Source: Hypomesus transpacificus
Lineage: Eukaryota > Chordata > Actinopteri > Osmeriformes > Osmeridae
Reading direction: 5' to 3'
Length of the DNA stretch: 64,000 bases
Assembly (NCBI RefSeq): GCF_021917145.1
Contig: NC_061077.1
Span: 11,354,623-11,418,622, forward strand
Below, in pieces: positions 1-12,116 of the stretch. The notes beneath the pieces were generated by a model that was not told where the DNA came from, did not search any database, and saw only the letters and a list, made by a program, of their open reading frames with translations. Each line of letters opens with the position of its first letter. The stretch's first letter is position 1. Both the position numbers and the translations under genes were made by a program.

Positions 1-41
1 CCCAAGTCCAGTCTCTAGCATAACCCACATCCAACCCCCCA

Positions 42-42
<1 letters not shown>

Positions 43-79
<37 letters not shown>
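43..79. repeat. (CA)n microsatellite
   Basis: Near-perfect CA run close to the left edge. A (GA)n run follows at 171-209 and an 18-base C tract at 395-412. Confidence 0.95.
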
Positions 80-82
<3 letters not shown>

Positions 83-1469
83 CCCAGCAGAGCTGCCCTG
101 AGGGGGGTGTAAACAAGAAGCCCTGCTCACTGTGTGGGCAGCGCCACCCCGCTCCGCTGGTGGCAGGCCAGAGAGAGAGAGAGAGCGAGAGAGAGAGAGC
201 GAGAGAGCGAAACAACTCAAAACAAACAGGATGCCCTCTACTCACATTGAACACTGGCGCTGCCCGTCCAGGCAAAGGGGTCCAGGCCGGCGAAGAAGGG
301 GCTCGCTTTCCGCAACATGCACGCTCCCCGGCTGGTGACATCATAGAGCTGGCGTGGGCCCATCCCCAACGCTTCCATACAGTCAAACATGTCGCCCCCC
401 CCCCCCCCCCCCAACCGACCAACCTCCGGTGAAGAGACTCGTACCACTGGCCACCTACTGTGACTGCTGCTGTGGGCTTCCTCCTGGTCCTGGGACTACC
501 TCACGTCACTCGAAAACACAAACAACAACAGCCACAGCGTCAGTAGCAGCTTTAGTCCAAACACCTCTGCTCTGTCTCTCTCTCTCTCTCTGAGTGCCGC
601 CTTCTGCCTTCCTCTCCCTTCCTTGTCTTTCTCTCTCTCTCTCCCTGCTGTCCTTTCCTGACGATACTCTGGTTCCCTTTCCCCCCGCCTCTCTCTCTCC
701 CCTTAGCAGGAATGCAGGCGCTGAGCTGAGCTGAGCTGTGCTGTGCTGCGTAGGGCTGTGTTGAGCTTGGCTCCACTCTCCCCCACTGCCCTTGGGCGAG
801 CTGCTGCTGGCTGGCTGGCTGGCTGCTGTAACAGACCTAAATAACAGGCTACCACAGCCCTGCCTCAGCCCCAGACACGGCGGAGCAAACCAACTGCCTG
901 GGTCCCGCCACTCAGAGGGGGGGTGTGGTGAGGGGAGGGGAGGGGGGCGGAGAGTGGAGAGAGAAGGGAGAGAGAGCAATAGAGAGGTGGGGACCTAGAG
1001 CAGGAGGGAGAAGGGAGGAGGGGAAGGGTGGGGGGTGATCTGGTTAGAGACACAGAGGGAGAGAAGGGGGGGTCAACTTTATTCTTTATTCTACTCCTCC
1101 TCCTCTGTTTTTTTTTTCTCTTCTTTTTGTCCCCTCGTTCCTTTTGTGTTTCATATTTCAGCCCCGAACGCAAACAAACACAACCCCTCCCCTCTCTACC
1201 GCCGCCCCTATTCATATCTGCTCCCTCATTCCCTCTCTCCCTCTCTCCCTCTGCCTTACTCTCTCTGTCCCCCTCTCCTTCTCTGCCTTTACCGCTCGTA
1301 CCCTCTCATTCGCTCTCATTTTTCTAATTCTCTCGCTCTTTCTCTCTCTCTGTCTGTCCTTCCATTGCACCTCCCCCTCTTCCCCTGCAGTAAACATGAG
1401 CCGTCTCCCCGCCCCTCTTTCAGCCCCGTTTCTAATCATAACCATATTAAAGTCCGGTCGCTGCCTGTG

Positions 1470-1575
1470 CAGGCAGGGAGGCAGGGAGGGAGGGAGGGAG
1501 GGAGGGGGGGTAGAGGGGAGAGAGAGACAGAAAAAGAGAGGGAGAGAGAAGAAAGACAGAGAGAGAGAGAGAGAC

Positions 1576-1657
<82 letters not shown>

Positions 1658-1730
1658 ACAGACAGACAGAAAGACAGACAGACAGAGATAGATAGATAGA
1701 TAGATATATAGAGAGAGAGAGAGATAGAGG
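1470..1730. repeat. Compound (GGGA)(GA)(GACA)(GATA) microsatellite
   Basis: GGGA copies (about 1480-1508), then a long GA run (about 1557-1654), then GACA (about 1654-1686), GATA (about 1687-1709) and GA again. The stretch is purine-only on the plus strand apart from the GACA/GATA part. Confidence 0.95.
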
Positions 1731-4700
1731 GAACATTGTACTGTGGCTCAACCCAGAAACCAGATGCCAGGGCCAATCCCTCCCTTTTGTCCGAGTGTTC
1801 CAGAGAACTCAGGATAGAGCAGTGGTGGAGGGCTTTCTCTAAAAGCGCTTCAACAACGATTACTATCGAACTCTGCCTTGGCCAGTCCGCCACGCGCATC
1901 CAAACAGATAACAGCCCCTCAGAGCACATATCCTCACCCCCTGCTCTCGCAATTGAGGGGAAAAACGATGACTTCTATTTAAATGTGTAAAGGTGCCACT
2001 GATGTGAAGACGTCAAACACCTGTCAGGTCAAATCCCCTGACTCCCAGGACACCTTTGAATCTTTCTCACACCCTCACTCCACTCGAAATTCATTTCTGG
2101 CCCCACCAGTCCCTTCCAGACCACCCTCTAGTGATCATTAATCACATAAAAATCAATAATATATCAATACCTAATTAATACAAATCTGTCACTGGACCGC
2201 ACTGTTGAGCATCAGATAAATAAGACAAGCGGTGGGCTAAAGCAAACAGCTGAACACAATGGGAGACCGAGCCATGATAGATCTGCTCTGGCCTCTCTTG
2301 TCTCTCTACCCAACTCATCCGTCTCCCCCTGTCAGGCTGGTTGAAGTGGTACAGCCCGGCAGGCAAAAAAAGACACCATTTCCTGTCAATCTGTGCTGCT
2401 GGCTATGCTCTCCATAAACACACACTACCCCCCTCCCTCCCTCTCTCTATATTTCCCTTCTCTCTATATTCCACCCCCTCTCTCTCTCTCTCTCTCTTTT
2501 TCTCTCTTTCTTTTTCTCTCTATCCCTCTCCTTTTCACGCTCTGGTCCCTTCTTTCTCTCGATTTCCTGTTTCATGAAGCAAACATTGTTTTCATGTGAA
2601 GGGGATGGTACTTTGGAGAGAAATTGATTTAATGTTTATTGATCTAAAAGACGTCTTCCTTTTCATGGAGCTTGAGTTTATTTGATTTAGTGGGCACACA
2701 GACACAGATGCAGACAGATAAACGCGTGTACACACGCATACACTTTAACAGCCCCTTTATAGCAGCAAACAGTAAAGAACATCAATAGCTTTAGTCTCCT
2801 TCTTCATGTAATTGTTACATCATGAAGCAGGTTGGTTTACGACAGGAACCTGCAACAGAGATGTCTGAGAGGGTTTCCGCAAATACAAGCCACTATCTTC
2901 AGAATCTGGTAGATACTACCCACAGTACTCATGATACAGAGCACAACACAACAGTAGTAGTTGTCATTGGTGGGGAAAAAATCACAGAATCGTATTTGAT
3001 GTTTAATTGGCACTTTTCCTTAAACATTTTTGTCATTGAATTTTTTCTTTCTTTCTCATTCTCTCTTCCTCTCATTTTGAAAGCAATTCAACCCAAATTC
3101 AATTCAAAAATGGTCTCGGTTGAGATATTTTTCCGATTAAGTCATCATTGACCTGAGTCACATTTTACGAACCGGTAAAATTCTCCTCACACTCTCTTTT
3201 TCTCTCTCTTTCCTGTCTCGTTTTTTTTTCTTTGTTTTATTCCCTTTTCCTTTTGTAATCAGCATCATGGAAATGTTGATGCTAAGTTGGATTCCCAAAC
3301 TGGTTTTTATTATATTAAAGTGCATCTGTGCTGTTTGCCAAATCAACTCTCAAACATGAGTTTAGCAACAGTAGGCTTGTGTTGTTATCTGCCCACACTT
3401 GAACTCCTGTTGTCCCACCCTAAGATTTACGACCCTCTCCTTCTCTTCCTGACTTTAACATTTCTTTTATTGTGTTTTCAGCTCATAATTCATGACAAAT
3501 AACCCTGACTTCCCCCCCCCTAGCAGAGCACTGTGTTATGAAGCAGAGTTTGGACAGAGCCTCCTAAATGTCTGTGGAGTGAGTTTGGATATTTAATCTA
3601 CACATCGTCCATAGTGCTGCTGACCCAAGTCCCTCCCTCCCCCTTCCCCTTCCTTCCCTGGCCAGAGTGGCTGAACTCTGCAAGAAACCCCCACTGGGCC
3701 ACTAACTTTCCCCCCAAACTGATCCTGCCCCTCCTCCAGGTCTCTCTCTCTCACTCACTCTCTGTCTCTATCTGGTTTGTGGGTTTATCTTTATTCCTTA
3801 CTTTAATTCTTCTTTTTTCTCTTTTGGGTTCATCAAGTTCTCTCCTGATCCCTCACTTAGTTGCTGTTGTGAATCTTGTGTGTGTGCGTGTGCATGCGCA
3901 CTTACCTCTTTTCTTCTCTCTTGTCGCATTCCTTTCTATAATCATCCAAAAATGTGCCCATGCTCATTCATGAGAATTTTAAAAAATGCCTTTCCCATAT
4001 ATTCTACCTCTTATAAGGGACACCTCCACATGCATTCAGTCTTGTCAACTAAGTTGTATTTCATCTTTTGTCCTTAAACTCAACCACAACTTTCCATTCC
4101 TCACTATATTCATTTTAAACACAACATAAGATATAGTAAAATATTCATGGGGTCATAGCAGTGTAATAGTTCAACAGTAGAATCTCTGTGAATCAGGTTC
4201 TACTCCTTGCCCATAGCAGTTCCAGATAAGATGTACACAACACACTGTCGTCATGTCCTTGGTATACAGTCCTTTCTTATGGCCCACTAACATGTCATCG
4301 AGTGTCAGGCTATAAACAAAAAAAGCCTATCTGACTGAGTCCAGGTTCGGAGCCTGTGTTACTTGGCATGGGGATTCTGAAAGGAATGCAGTGCTTTTCC
4401 ATAGCATGTGTGCAGTGTGTGTGGACGTGCTGAAACAGATTGGTGGTGTTGATTGAGACACAAAACACCACTATGGAGATCCCTCCCACTCTGGGCAGCT
4501 CTCAGGTTACCAGCACACACACATCCACACGAGCACAAGCGTGCACGCGTACACACACACACACACACACACTTCTGAAACCCACACACATTTTAAGCTG
4601 ATTAATACTGTAAATACGCACATACACACTTCCACAAACACACTTGAACATCAGAGAGCAGAACATTTCTAACTGAAACTTGCACACGCCTTGAGTGTCA

Positions 4701-5504
4701 GCCCAGTGACTCCAAAACACATCGATCAAGCGTGTCTTGTTCTGATGGGAATGTGTGTTACCATGGGGTTACCGTGGCCCGGCAATCCTAACATGCTTTC
4801 TCCTGGACATCCATCATCTCCATCATGCTACCACAGCGTCATACACATGTTCCGTTCTGAAAAGACAAGTAACCTTATCCTGTCATCTAGCTCTCTGTCT
4901 CTCACAACACGTGTGTTTGTGTGTGTGCGTGTGTGTGTGTGTGTCAGTCCTCGATATATATTCCTGAGACCTGAGACTGTCAGTGTGCAGAGTCGAGGGA
5001 GGAGAGTGAGGGCTGAGTTATGTGAAAGGCCTCGTCTCAACCTTTTGGGTCCTCCTCCGTTCACATGCTTGTCCCACAAAAGCCCAACAGAGCTACTTTT
5101 CAGAGCCCATTATCGAACTTGGCCATCTTTCAGCGAGGTCTTTTTCACTCTCTGTCTTTCGCTCACTCTCTCTCTCTGTCTGTGGTCTGTCATGACTTTA
5201 TGCTACTCGTGTTTTGCAGGAGAAAAAATCCCCCCCCCCCCTCGCCCCCCTCCCCTTCAGCTCCACCTTACCTCGTTTCCAAAAGCCCCACCCACTATAC
5301 ATTTAACCTTCCACGCATCGCGAGAGGCCCCTCCCCTCCCGGTTCGCCATTATCCGATCCCCTTTCTGCACGGACTCGCTGGTGGGTCAGTTCTGAAAAC
5401 AAACCCCTCCCACTTTTATCGTCTTTATCTTCATCTGTCATCATAGAGGAGCTGAACGACGCTGTGTGGCCTCTCCCTAACCAACACCTCGACCCCTTCT
5501 CGCG

Positions 5505-5583
5505 TTACACTCACACACACGCGCACACACACACGTGCGCACACATACACACAAGAGGCCTCAGACACACACACACACACAAC
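5505..5583. repeat. Imperfect (CA)n microsatellite
   Basis: CA repeats broken by CG, TG and a short unique insert (AAGAGGCCTCAG). Alternating purine-pyrimidine, so potentially Z-forming. Confidence 0.9.
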
Positions 5584-5696
5584 AGTCACATACAAGTCTG
5601 TAAATATGCTTCACACATACACACACATCCTATTTTGCTCCATTTAGCCAAAGATATAGAGATAGGAAATTCAACCAAGGTGGAGTACTTGGAGAG

Positions 5697-6052
5697 TTGG
5701 AAAGGAGGAGAGAAGAGAGACCGAGTGAGAGAGGCATGAGGAGAAGTGGAAAGGAGGAGAGAAGAGAGACCGAGTGAGAGAGGCATGAGGAGAAGTGGAA
5801 AGGAGGAGAGAAGAGAGACCGAGTGAGAGAGGCATGAGGAGAAGTGGAAAGGAGGAGAGAAGAGAGACCGCGAGTGAGAGAGGCATGAGGAGAAGTGGAA
5901 AGGAGGAGAGAAGAGAGACCGAGTGAGAGAGGCATGAGGAGAAGTGGAAAGGAGGAGAGAAGAGAGACCGAGTGAGAGAGGCATGAGGAGAAGTGGAAAG
6001 GAGGAGAGAAGAGAGACCGCGAGTGAGAGAGGCATGAGGAGAAGTGGAAAGG
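5697..6052. repeat. 49/51-bp minisatellite, 7 copies
   Basis: Seven tandem copies of a purine-rich unit (TGGAAAGGAGGAGAGAAGAG, then AGACCGAGTGAGAGAGGCAT, then GAGGAGAAG). The GGCATGAGG landmarks are spaced 49, 49, 51, 49, 49, 51. Copies 4 and 7 carry a 2-bp CG insertion (ACCGCGAGT). The long open frames here are repeat artefacts, since 49 bp cycles through all three frames. Confidence 0.95.
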
Positions 6053-8079
6053 CGTGTAAGCCTGCAGGGGTTAGGGGGGATATCGTCCTCAGAGCTGAAT
6101 ATTCCATTTGATACCAATTTCACTAAACTCCCTCCGTCGCTCCCTTCATCCCTCCCTCCCTCTCTGTCCTTCTATTTTCTTTTTCCCTTTCTCTCTGAGC
6201 TCATAGAAATGTCTGGAAAACACTTTTATTTATCTTCCTGACGGAGTCCACGACAGCATTCTACGAAAAATGGAACAACGTGACGGCCGGGAATCGATTT
6301 CCCTCCCAAAATGCTCACTTGGCTTTCTGGAGCTGTCATCCAGAGGACAGCGGTCGCCCAGGGAGATGAAAGAGCTGGGATGGCAGAAGCAGAGCTGTTT
6401 ATTAAACCCAGAACTGGCTTTCTATAGACACACACTGATGGAGTCAGACCCCTGGCCAAGTACGACGCAAATGAGTGTGAAGTACATTCAGGCCCAAACA
6501 CACACCCACCCACACACTTGCATGCATACACACACGCACGCATACACATGCACATTCACATAGAAACTATTAGGATGTATACAAGTATGAAAGCATCTAA
6601 TCAAATCTATCTTGCATCAGTGATTTGACCAACGTGTAATATAGACCACACATGTTTTCTGTGTTGCTCACACATCGGTCCATTGAACATCCTATGGAAC
6701 AGTTATGAACAATCTCATCCCTGTATCCTCTCCATATTAACCATGTCACTCATCATTTTGTATGTCCATTAACTCTAATTCAATCTAATGGTCTAGTGAA
6801 TGATGTCTATAGATAGACCGAAGGGATCGTACGCATATTCATCAGATTTAGACAGTCGCTGTAAATTGCTGGCAAACAAAAATTGTGGCTTTTCCGGAAC
6901 ATTCTAAAAAAAAAACAGTTCTCCCAGCAGCAGTGTAACCCCCGACCGCAGCGCGGGTTAAAACGGACGAGAAAAGAGAGGAAGGTGGAAGTGGGATGTT
7001 GTTTGTGCCTGGAAGGAAGTAGCTCTGGACCAGAGAGAGTAATGGCCTCAGCATGTAGGTTTTCACAACCATACACGACTCGCTCTCTCTCATTTTCTTC
7101 CCTTCTGTCTTTCTGTCTTGCTTGCCCTAGCACGCACGCACTAACACGCACTAACACGCACTAACACGCACGCTCACGCACACGCACACATGCCGCCCTT
7201 AGCCGAGGGCCGGGATGAAACCCAACACTTCAACTCCTGTTTTAAAAAAATAAATAATGAGGTACAATGTGCTGTTTGTGCTCAACTCCCCCTCCACTTC
7301 AGAAACCTTCGTTTGACTGTCTCTGCTGTCCTTCTCCCTCTCTTTATGTTCCCCCTCTCCACTCCATCTCATACCACTTCTCACCAGAATGGTTCTTTTT
7401 CATAATTCCCCAAGCTCCCTAAGCCAACATGACCTCAATATGTGTGTCTGTGTTAGTGGGTGTGTGTATGTGTACATATAAGAATGCAATGGGTGTTTTG
7501 AATTATGTCACTCCGCATTAAGATTTTTTTTTTTTCCTCTTCTGGAACATACAAGTCTTTTTCACAGCCTACTTGGCTTAGTGGTGTGCGTGCGTGTGTG
7601 TGTGTGCGCGTGCATGCTGTTCCAAACTCCTCCACTGGAGGCACTAAAGACGGCCCAGCCCCTCATACAAGTTCCAACAGGCTGCTCATTCCATTCTATT
7701 TATACAATGCTTATTGTTGTAATACACCACGCAGCTATACCTTCTCCACAGTCGTCCTCATTGTCCAACACAGATAACGTGAAACGAAAAGCGCCACCTC
7801 AGTTGAAAGCCAGGACCTAGAACGAATGCTACCTTTTGGTCTGGTTCATTATAACCGACAGGAAATGACAGACTAAAAAAAAAACATCCCTGTTCAGGGC
7901 TGGTCAGAGCCCTGGCCCCTGATTGGTGAAAGCTTGGAGAAGTGTTTCAGGGCTCAGTGGAGATGTTATCACGCAGTAAGTGGAGGTAATGGGCTTCCAA
8001 CTGTTTGTTGGAAGGGCTCCGATAATGATAGAGTTCAACTGATAACAGCCCCCTGAACCCACAGAGCCGTCACAGGCTC

Positions 8080-8161
8080 TTGTGGACACACGCACACCGA
8101 CACACACAGACAGACAGACACACACCGACACACACAGACAGGCAGACACACACAGACACAC

Positions 8162-8216
<55 letters not shown>

Positions 8217-8335
8217 CACACCGATACACACAGACAGACAGACACACACCGACACAGGTAGGCAGGTAGGTAGGTAGGTAGGTTGTAGGTACTGTAGGTA
8301 GGTAGATGAGTAAGGAGGTAGGTAGGCTAGACCAG
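8080..8335. repeat. (CACAGA)/(GACA)n array followed by (GGTA)n
   Basis: CACACAGACAGA mixtures lead into a pure GACA core (about 8162-8215), more mixed units, then GGTA/GGCA repeats to about 8330. The minus-strand 'Cys-Val-Ser' open frames are repeat shadows. Confidence 0.95.
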
Positions 8336-9211
8336 AGCTACCTTCATCCTAGCCATTACGCATTGATTACTGATACAGGCAAGAATGCAGTACTTTAAAC
8401 ATAAACACATACTCTTTGATGTTTTCAGTCTGGCTCCACAGACAGCTTTGACAACAATGAGCCATCCTGTTAAGCTTAGTAGTGCGGCCCGGGGAGATCG
8501 CTTCAGAGCTTTTGTCCTCCGCTGAGTTGCCACGGAGTTGTCAGTAAAGCGACTTGTAACATGCCTTTATAAAAAGGAATGTCAATCTCCTTCTTAAAGC
8601 CCAAGTTGGAGCTAATTGTAGCTATGATCCCGACTTAAACTTTGACCCCTGTGCTTGACTAAGCCTAGACACAGCTATGTACTCTGTAACCCTGGTCACT
8701 GGCACAGCTGCTAGTGTTGACATATCAATACAAGCCCTCACGGATGAACCATCAATGCATGTGCAAGCTTGTAGGTCTGTTGTTCATGATTTTTTTGTCT
8801 GAACGGATGCCAGCATAGAGCCCAGAGGAGAAGTGCATGTGTCAGTCAGTGCAGGGGGATTTCATTTGGGGTGAGTGTTTCTAATTTCTAGATGAAAGAA
8901 AGTCAGAGAGGCTCTGTTTGTGTGTGTGTGTGTGTCTACACGCGGGCATGTGAGTGTGTGTTTTCCTTGCAGGGTGTGTTCTTGGATTCCACCACACCAG
9001 GACATTACCCCAGGGTTCTCTCTCCCTCTCTCACTGTCTCTTTCTCCCTCTCTCTGTCTGTCCTTCCCTCTCTCCTTCTCTCTCTCTCCCCCTCCTTCTC
9101 CCCCTCATCCCCCGGTTCTGTGAAAATACCTTGAGGATTAGGTGGGCAGAGGTGGGGGGAGGTAGTGATTGACGTCTGAAAGGCAGGAGAGGTGCTCAGG
9201 CATGCTGCGTG

Positions 9212-9225
9212 GGGAGAGAAAGAGA

Positions 9226-9297
<72 letters not shown>
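9212..9297. repeat. (GA)n microsatellite
   Basis: About 85 bp of nearly pure GA with a few interruptions (AAAG, ACAG). It follows TC-rich sequence at 9018-9110. Confidence 0.95.
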
Positions 9298-9299
<2 letters not shown>

Positions 9300-10389
9300 A
9301 CACAAAGGCTGACAGACAGGTTGGGGGGCTCATAAGGCTCTCTCAGCTGTTACCACACAAAACCATCTCTCTCTCTCTTTCTTTTTTCTCTTATTCGCTC
9401 TCTCTCAGCAGAGCAAGCAGATGAGATTTCAAATAACTGGGGCTTACCTTCACCCCAAGCCCTGGTCTGCCACATCAACTAAAAGTACCTCTTATTCTCA
9501 TACCCCCCCCCCCGGACCCACACACCCAGTTGGCCCTGAAGCCTGTCATTACATTTTACATCAAACCTCTGAAGCAGCTTTAAAACAAGACATTCTAATA
9601 TTCAAACATATCAGAGAAAGTCTATACTGCTAAACAGCTAACTTAACTAAACTAATGCAACGACTGCCTTAGAGTTTAACTTCAAATATCTTTTCAATAA
9701 CTCTTCTGCCTCATCAGAATACAACAGCACCCCATGTGGCTATGTGGGAAATTGGAAGGACATTAAATGCAAATGTATCTGACTTGTTTTTTGGATTGTT
9801 AAACTAGTATATGTAAGCATTTTGGGGGGATATTCTGACAAGTCATCCCCTCTTGTTTAGAGAATGTTGTGTTGTGTTGGATTTCAGACTCCAGGGAAAT
9901 GTTGTCTCCCAGCTGGCTGCTTGTGTGATTGGGTCTGATGGTGTGACGGTCTGATGGAACTGGGGTGGGGGGGATGGGTGGCTCATGGAATACTGGTTTG
10001 ATCAAATTCTCTCCCAAAATCATCCCACCGAAACCAAACAACAGGAATATATTATTGAAGAAAACTCAACATTTTTCTTTTCTCTGCCTCTTTGTTCCTC
10101 TTTTTCCTCTTTTCTCTCTTCCTGTATGACCAACAGATCCTGAATTTTTCCATCCTCACCAAATGACACATAATCCAGGGGCATTTAGAGAGCATCATTT
10201 TCTTTTCCAGAGTATTTATGAAAGGGGTTTTTGTATAACGGGATTTTCTAAATCGTTACAGTTGAAATGGAAAACCTGAATACATACATGCACACACACA
10301 CACACACACAGGCACACACACTTTCATGCAGGAGCAAGGTTTACAGTAGGATAATAACATACATCAACTTTGACTTACAGAGTGCAGCC

Positions 10390-10765
10390 ATCTCTTTGGG
10401 GAGGTCAGCGCCAAATCTTCCGAATAGGCTGCTATTGGCCAGCAGGTCAAAGGGGGAGTGGCTTCGCATTGAATTGAAGGCAAATGGGTAGACAGCAGGT
10501 GGAAAACCTGTCATGTGACCCACTTGCCGTTCCCTATTGGTTGCCATGGTCGCGAAGGCACCCAGAGGCCTGCAGCAGCTTGGTCACCCAGACAGACCCA
10601 CTGTGCCTGCTGGGAAATGAAGTCTGCACCTGGCAGCACCTGGACTTCAACCGAAAACCGGGAATTCCACTCAATCCACAGGCACTCAGGAAGCAGGCTT
10701 AGGCGAGGTTTCTGATTGGCTGCGGTAAGGTCTGCTTCCACTTCCAAACAGTCATGTGATAAACC
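10390..10765. promoter_or_regulatory. Orphan promoter-like module
   Basis: Three inverted CCAAT boxes (ATTGG at 10434-10438, 10536-10540, 10715-10719, the last within CTGATTGGCT). A DR1-like AGGTCAAAGGGGG starts at 10444, an imperfect RFX X-box GTTGCCATGGTCGC lies at 10540-10553, and two GTCATGTGA sites start at 10510 and 10751 (USF/MITF-type). No convincing coding exon lies next to it. It could be an enhancer, a promoter of a noncoding RNA, or a distal first exon. Confidence 0.35.
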
Positions 10766-11394
10766 TTTAAGAAAAACACAAAGAAAGGGAGAAAAAAAAT
10801 CATTTTCACATACTAAACAGATTTCTGCAGAAACAGAACATTGCATTTTGATAACATTGGCACAAGACGTCATGACACAATCAGAAGTTGTGCCCAGATT
10901 CTGTTTCTTTTCCACAAACACAGTTCACCTCATGTTATCCCCCACTTTTGATCATACAGATGTCTGGGACAGAGAATGGCTTCCTCTAAATAGGTCACAA
11001 GGATGTGTGCACCTCCAAACTCCAGAAAGGAGCAAGTATGAAGCCATGAGGGGGAAGGGAGAGACCAAAATCAACATGGATAAAGATGTGAGCTGAGCGA
11101 GAGGTAGTAAAGAGGGAAGGCCAGAAAAACCGGGTCGGGGAAAGGAAAAGAAAATAAAATAAGAGAGTTTGGAAAAAGTTAGCGGGGAGCGAGCGGAGGG
11201 ATGAGGGAGAGAGAGAGAGCAAGAGTCCATTAAAGAGAGAGGGGAGAGAGAGAGAGAACTCTTGTTCCTGCCGTTCTTGAAAGCCTTCCAGACGTGCTGC
11301 AGTGATTCCAGGCTATGCCATATGATTTAAATCACTAGAACTCAACAATAAAGAGACCCTCTGTTCATGCTGCCAGCCTAGCAGAGCAGCCTGC

Positions 11395-11610
11395 ATCTCT
11401 GCCTATCTCTCTCTCTCTCTGTCTCTCTCTCTCTCACTCTCTCTCTCACACTCATTCTCTATCACCCTTCTCTTTCTCTTTCGCTCTTTCTCTCTCTGCC
11501 TCACTCTACCTCCCCCCAGGCCCAGACACGGGGTCTAAAGCATGAGGCAGAGAAAGAGAGAGAGAGAGAGACAGAGAGAGAGAGAAAGAGAGGGGGGGGG
11601 GGGGGTATGA
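11395..11610. repeat. (TC)n then (GA)n with a G tract
   Basis: A TC-rich run (about 11400-11500) is followed 30-50 bp later by a GA run (about 11549-11591) and a 15-base G tract (about 11592-11605). The two arms are complementary in composition and could form a large imperfect hairpin. Confidence 0.9.
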
Positions 11611-12116
11611 GAGTGGCAGAAGAGAGGAAGAAAGAAGGAAAACCCAATAAAGGAGAAAAGCTGAGAAATAACCAACCCTCCATCCATACAAGTTCCCTGT
11701 TTGATTGTGTCTTCAACAGATTCCGTATACCAGAATGCACTAGTCAATAATCTCCTTTCAGTCAAAACCTTCCAGTCTCACAATCAGTCCAGCACAGTCA
11801 AGTGCATGACAACAGCACACTAGCACATTTCAAGTTCAGGTCTACTTGTTTACAAAGACCAATAGCCTAATGTAGCACAGCTGTTTTCTTAGTACTATCC
11901 CAACTAGAATACATAGAAATGGATGTTTGCCAGTGGCGCTCCCCTGTTGGTTGCGTGGAGGAAATACAACAGAGATGCAAATAACGAGAGACAGTAAAAG
12001 CGGCTGGTGTCTCACTAGGCTAGACAGTATCTGCCCCACCTTGCAGTCAGGCTGTTTCCACAGAGTGCGTTTTAAAAAACGTTTGCTATTTTTTGTAGAA
12101 AAAGCAAAGAGTTCAT

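Larger units (their letters stand above)
1..5696. other. Intergenic, repeat-rich
   Basis: Besides the microsatellites listed separately, there are TC-rich stretches at 1070-1390, 2425-2560, 3010-3080 and 3180-3260. An AT-rich, non-repetitive segment at 2110-2330 looks like a possible conserved noncoding element. No exon with convincing protein content and splice sites was seen. Confidence 0.7.
6053..12116. other. Intergenic, repeat-rich
   Basis: No gene recognised. Contains short decamer repeats (ACTAACACGC, about 7138-7170), the listed GACA/GA/TC arrays and the promoter-like module at 10.4-10.8 kb. Confidence 0.65.

Noticed and set aside
15..1751. Many overlapping open frames of 60-220 codons on both strands
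   Set aside because: They follow GA, CA and C-tract microsatellites. The translations are Arg-Glu, Ser-Leu or Cys-Val repeats with no domain or splice support.
5586..6123. Minus-strand frames with repeated Leu-Ser-Ser and His-Ala-Ser-Leu-Thr-Arg blocks
   Set aside because: They are translations of the 49/51-bp minisatellite, open in all three frames because the unit lacks stops.
8080..8335. Possible CRISPR-like or other regularly spaced repeat array
   Set aside because: It is a plain GACA/CACAGA microsatellite with no unique spacers, in a vertebrate genome.
10511..10921. 136-codon minus-strand frame over the promoter-like module
   Set aside because: The composition is unremarkable, no domain is recognised, and it crosses several regulatory-type motifs. 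More likely a chance frame.
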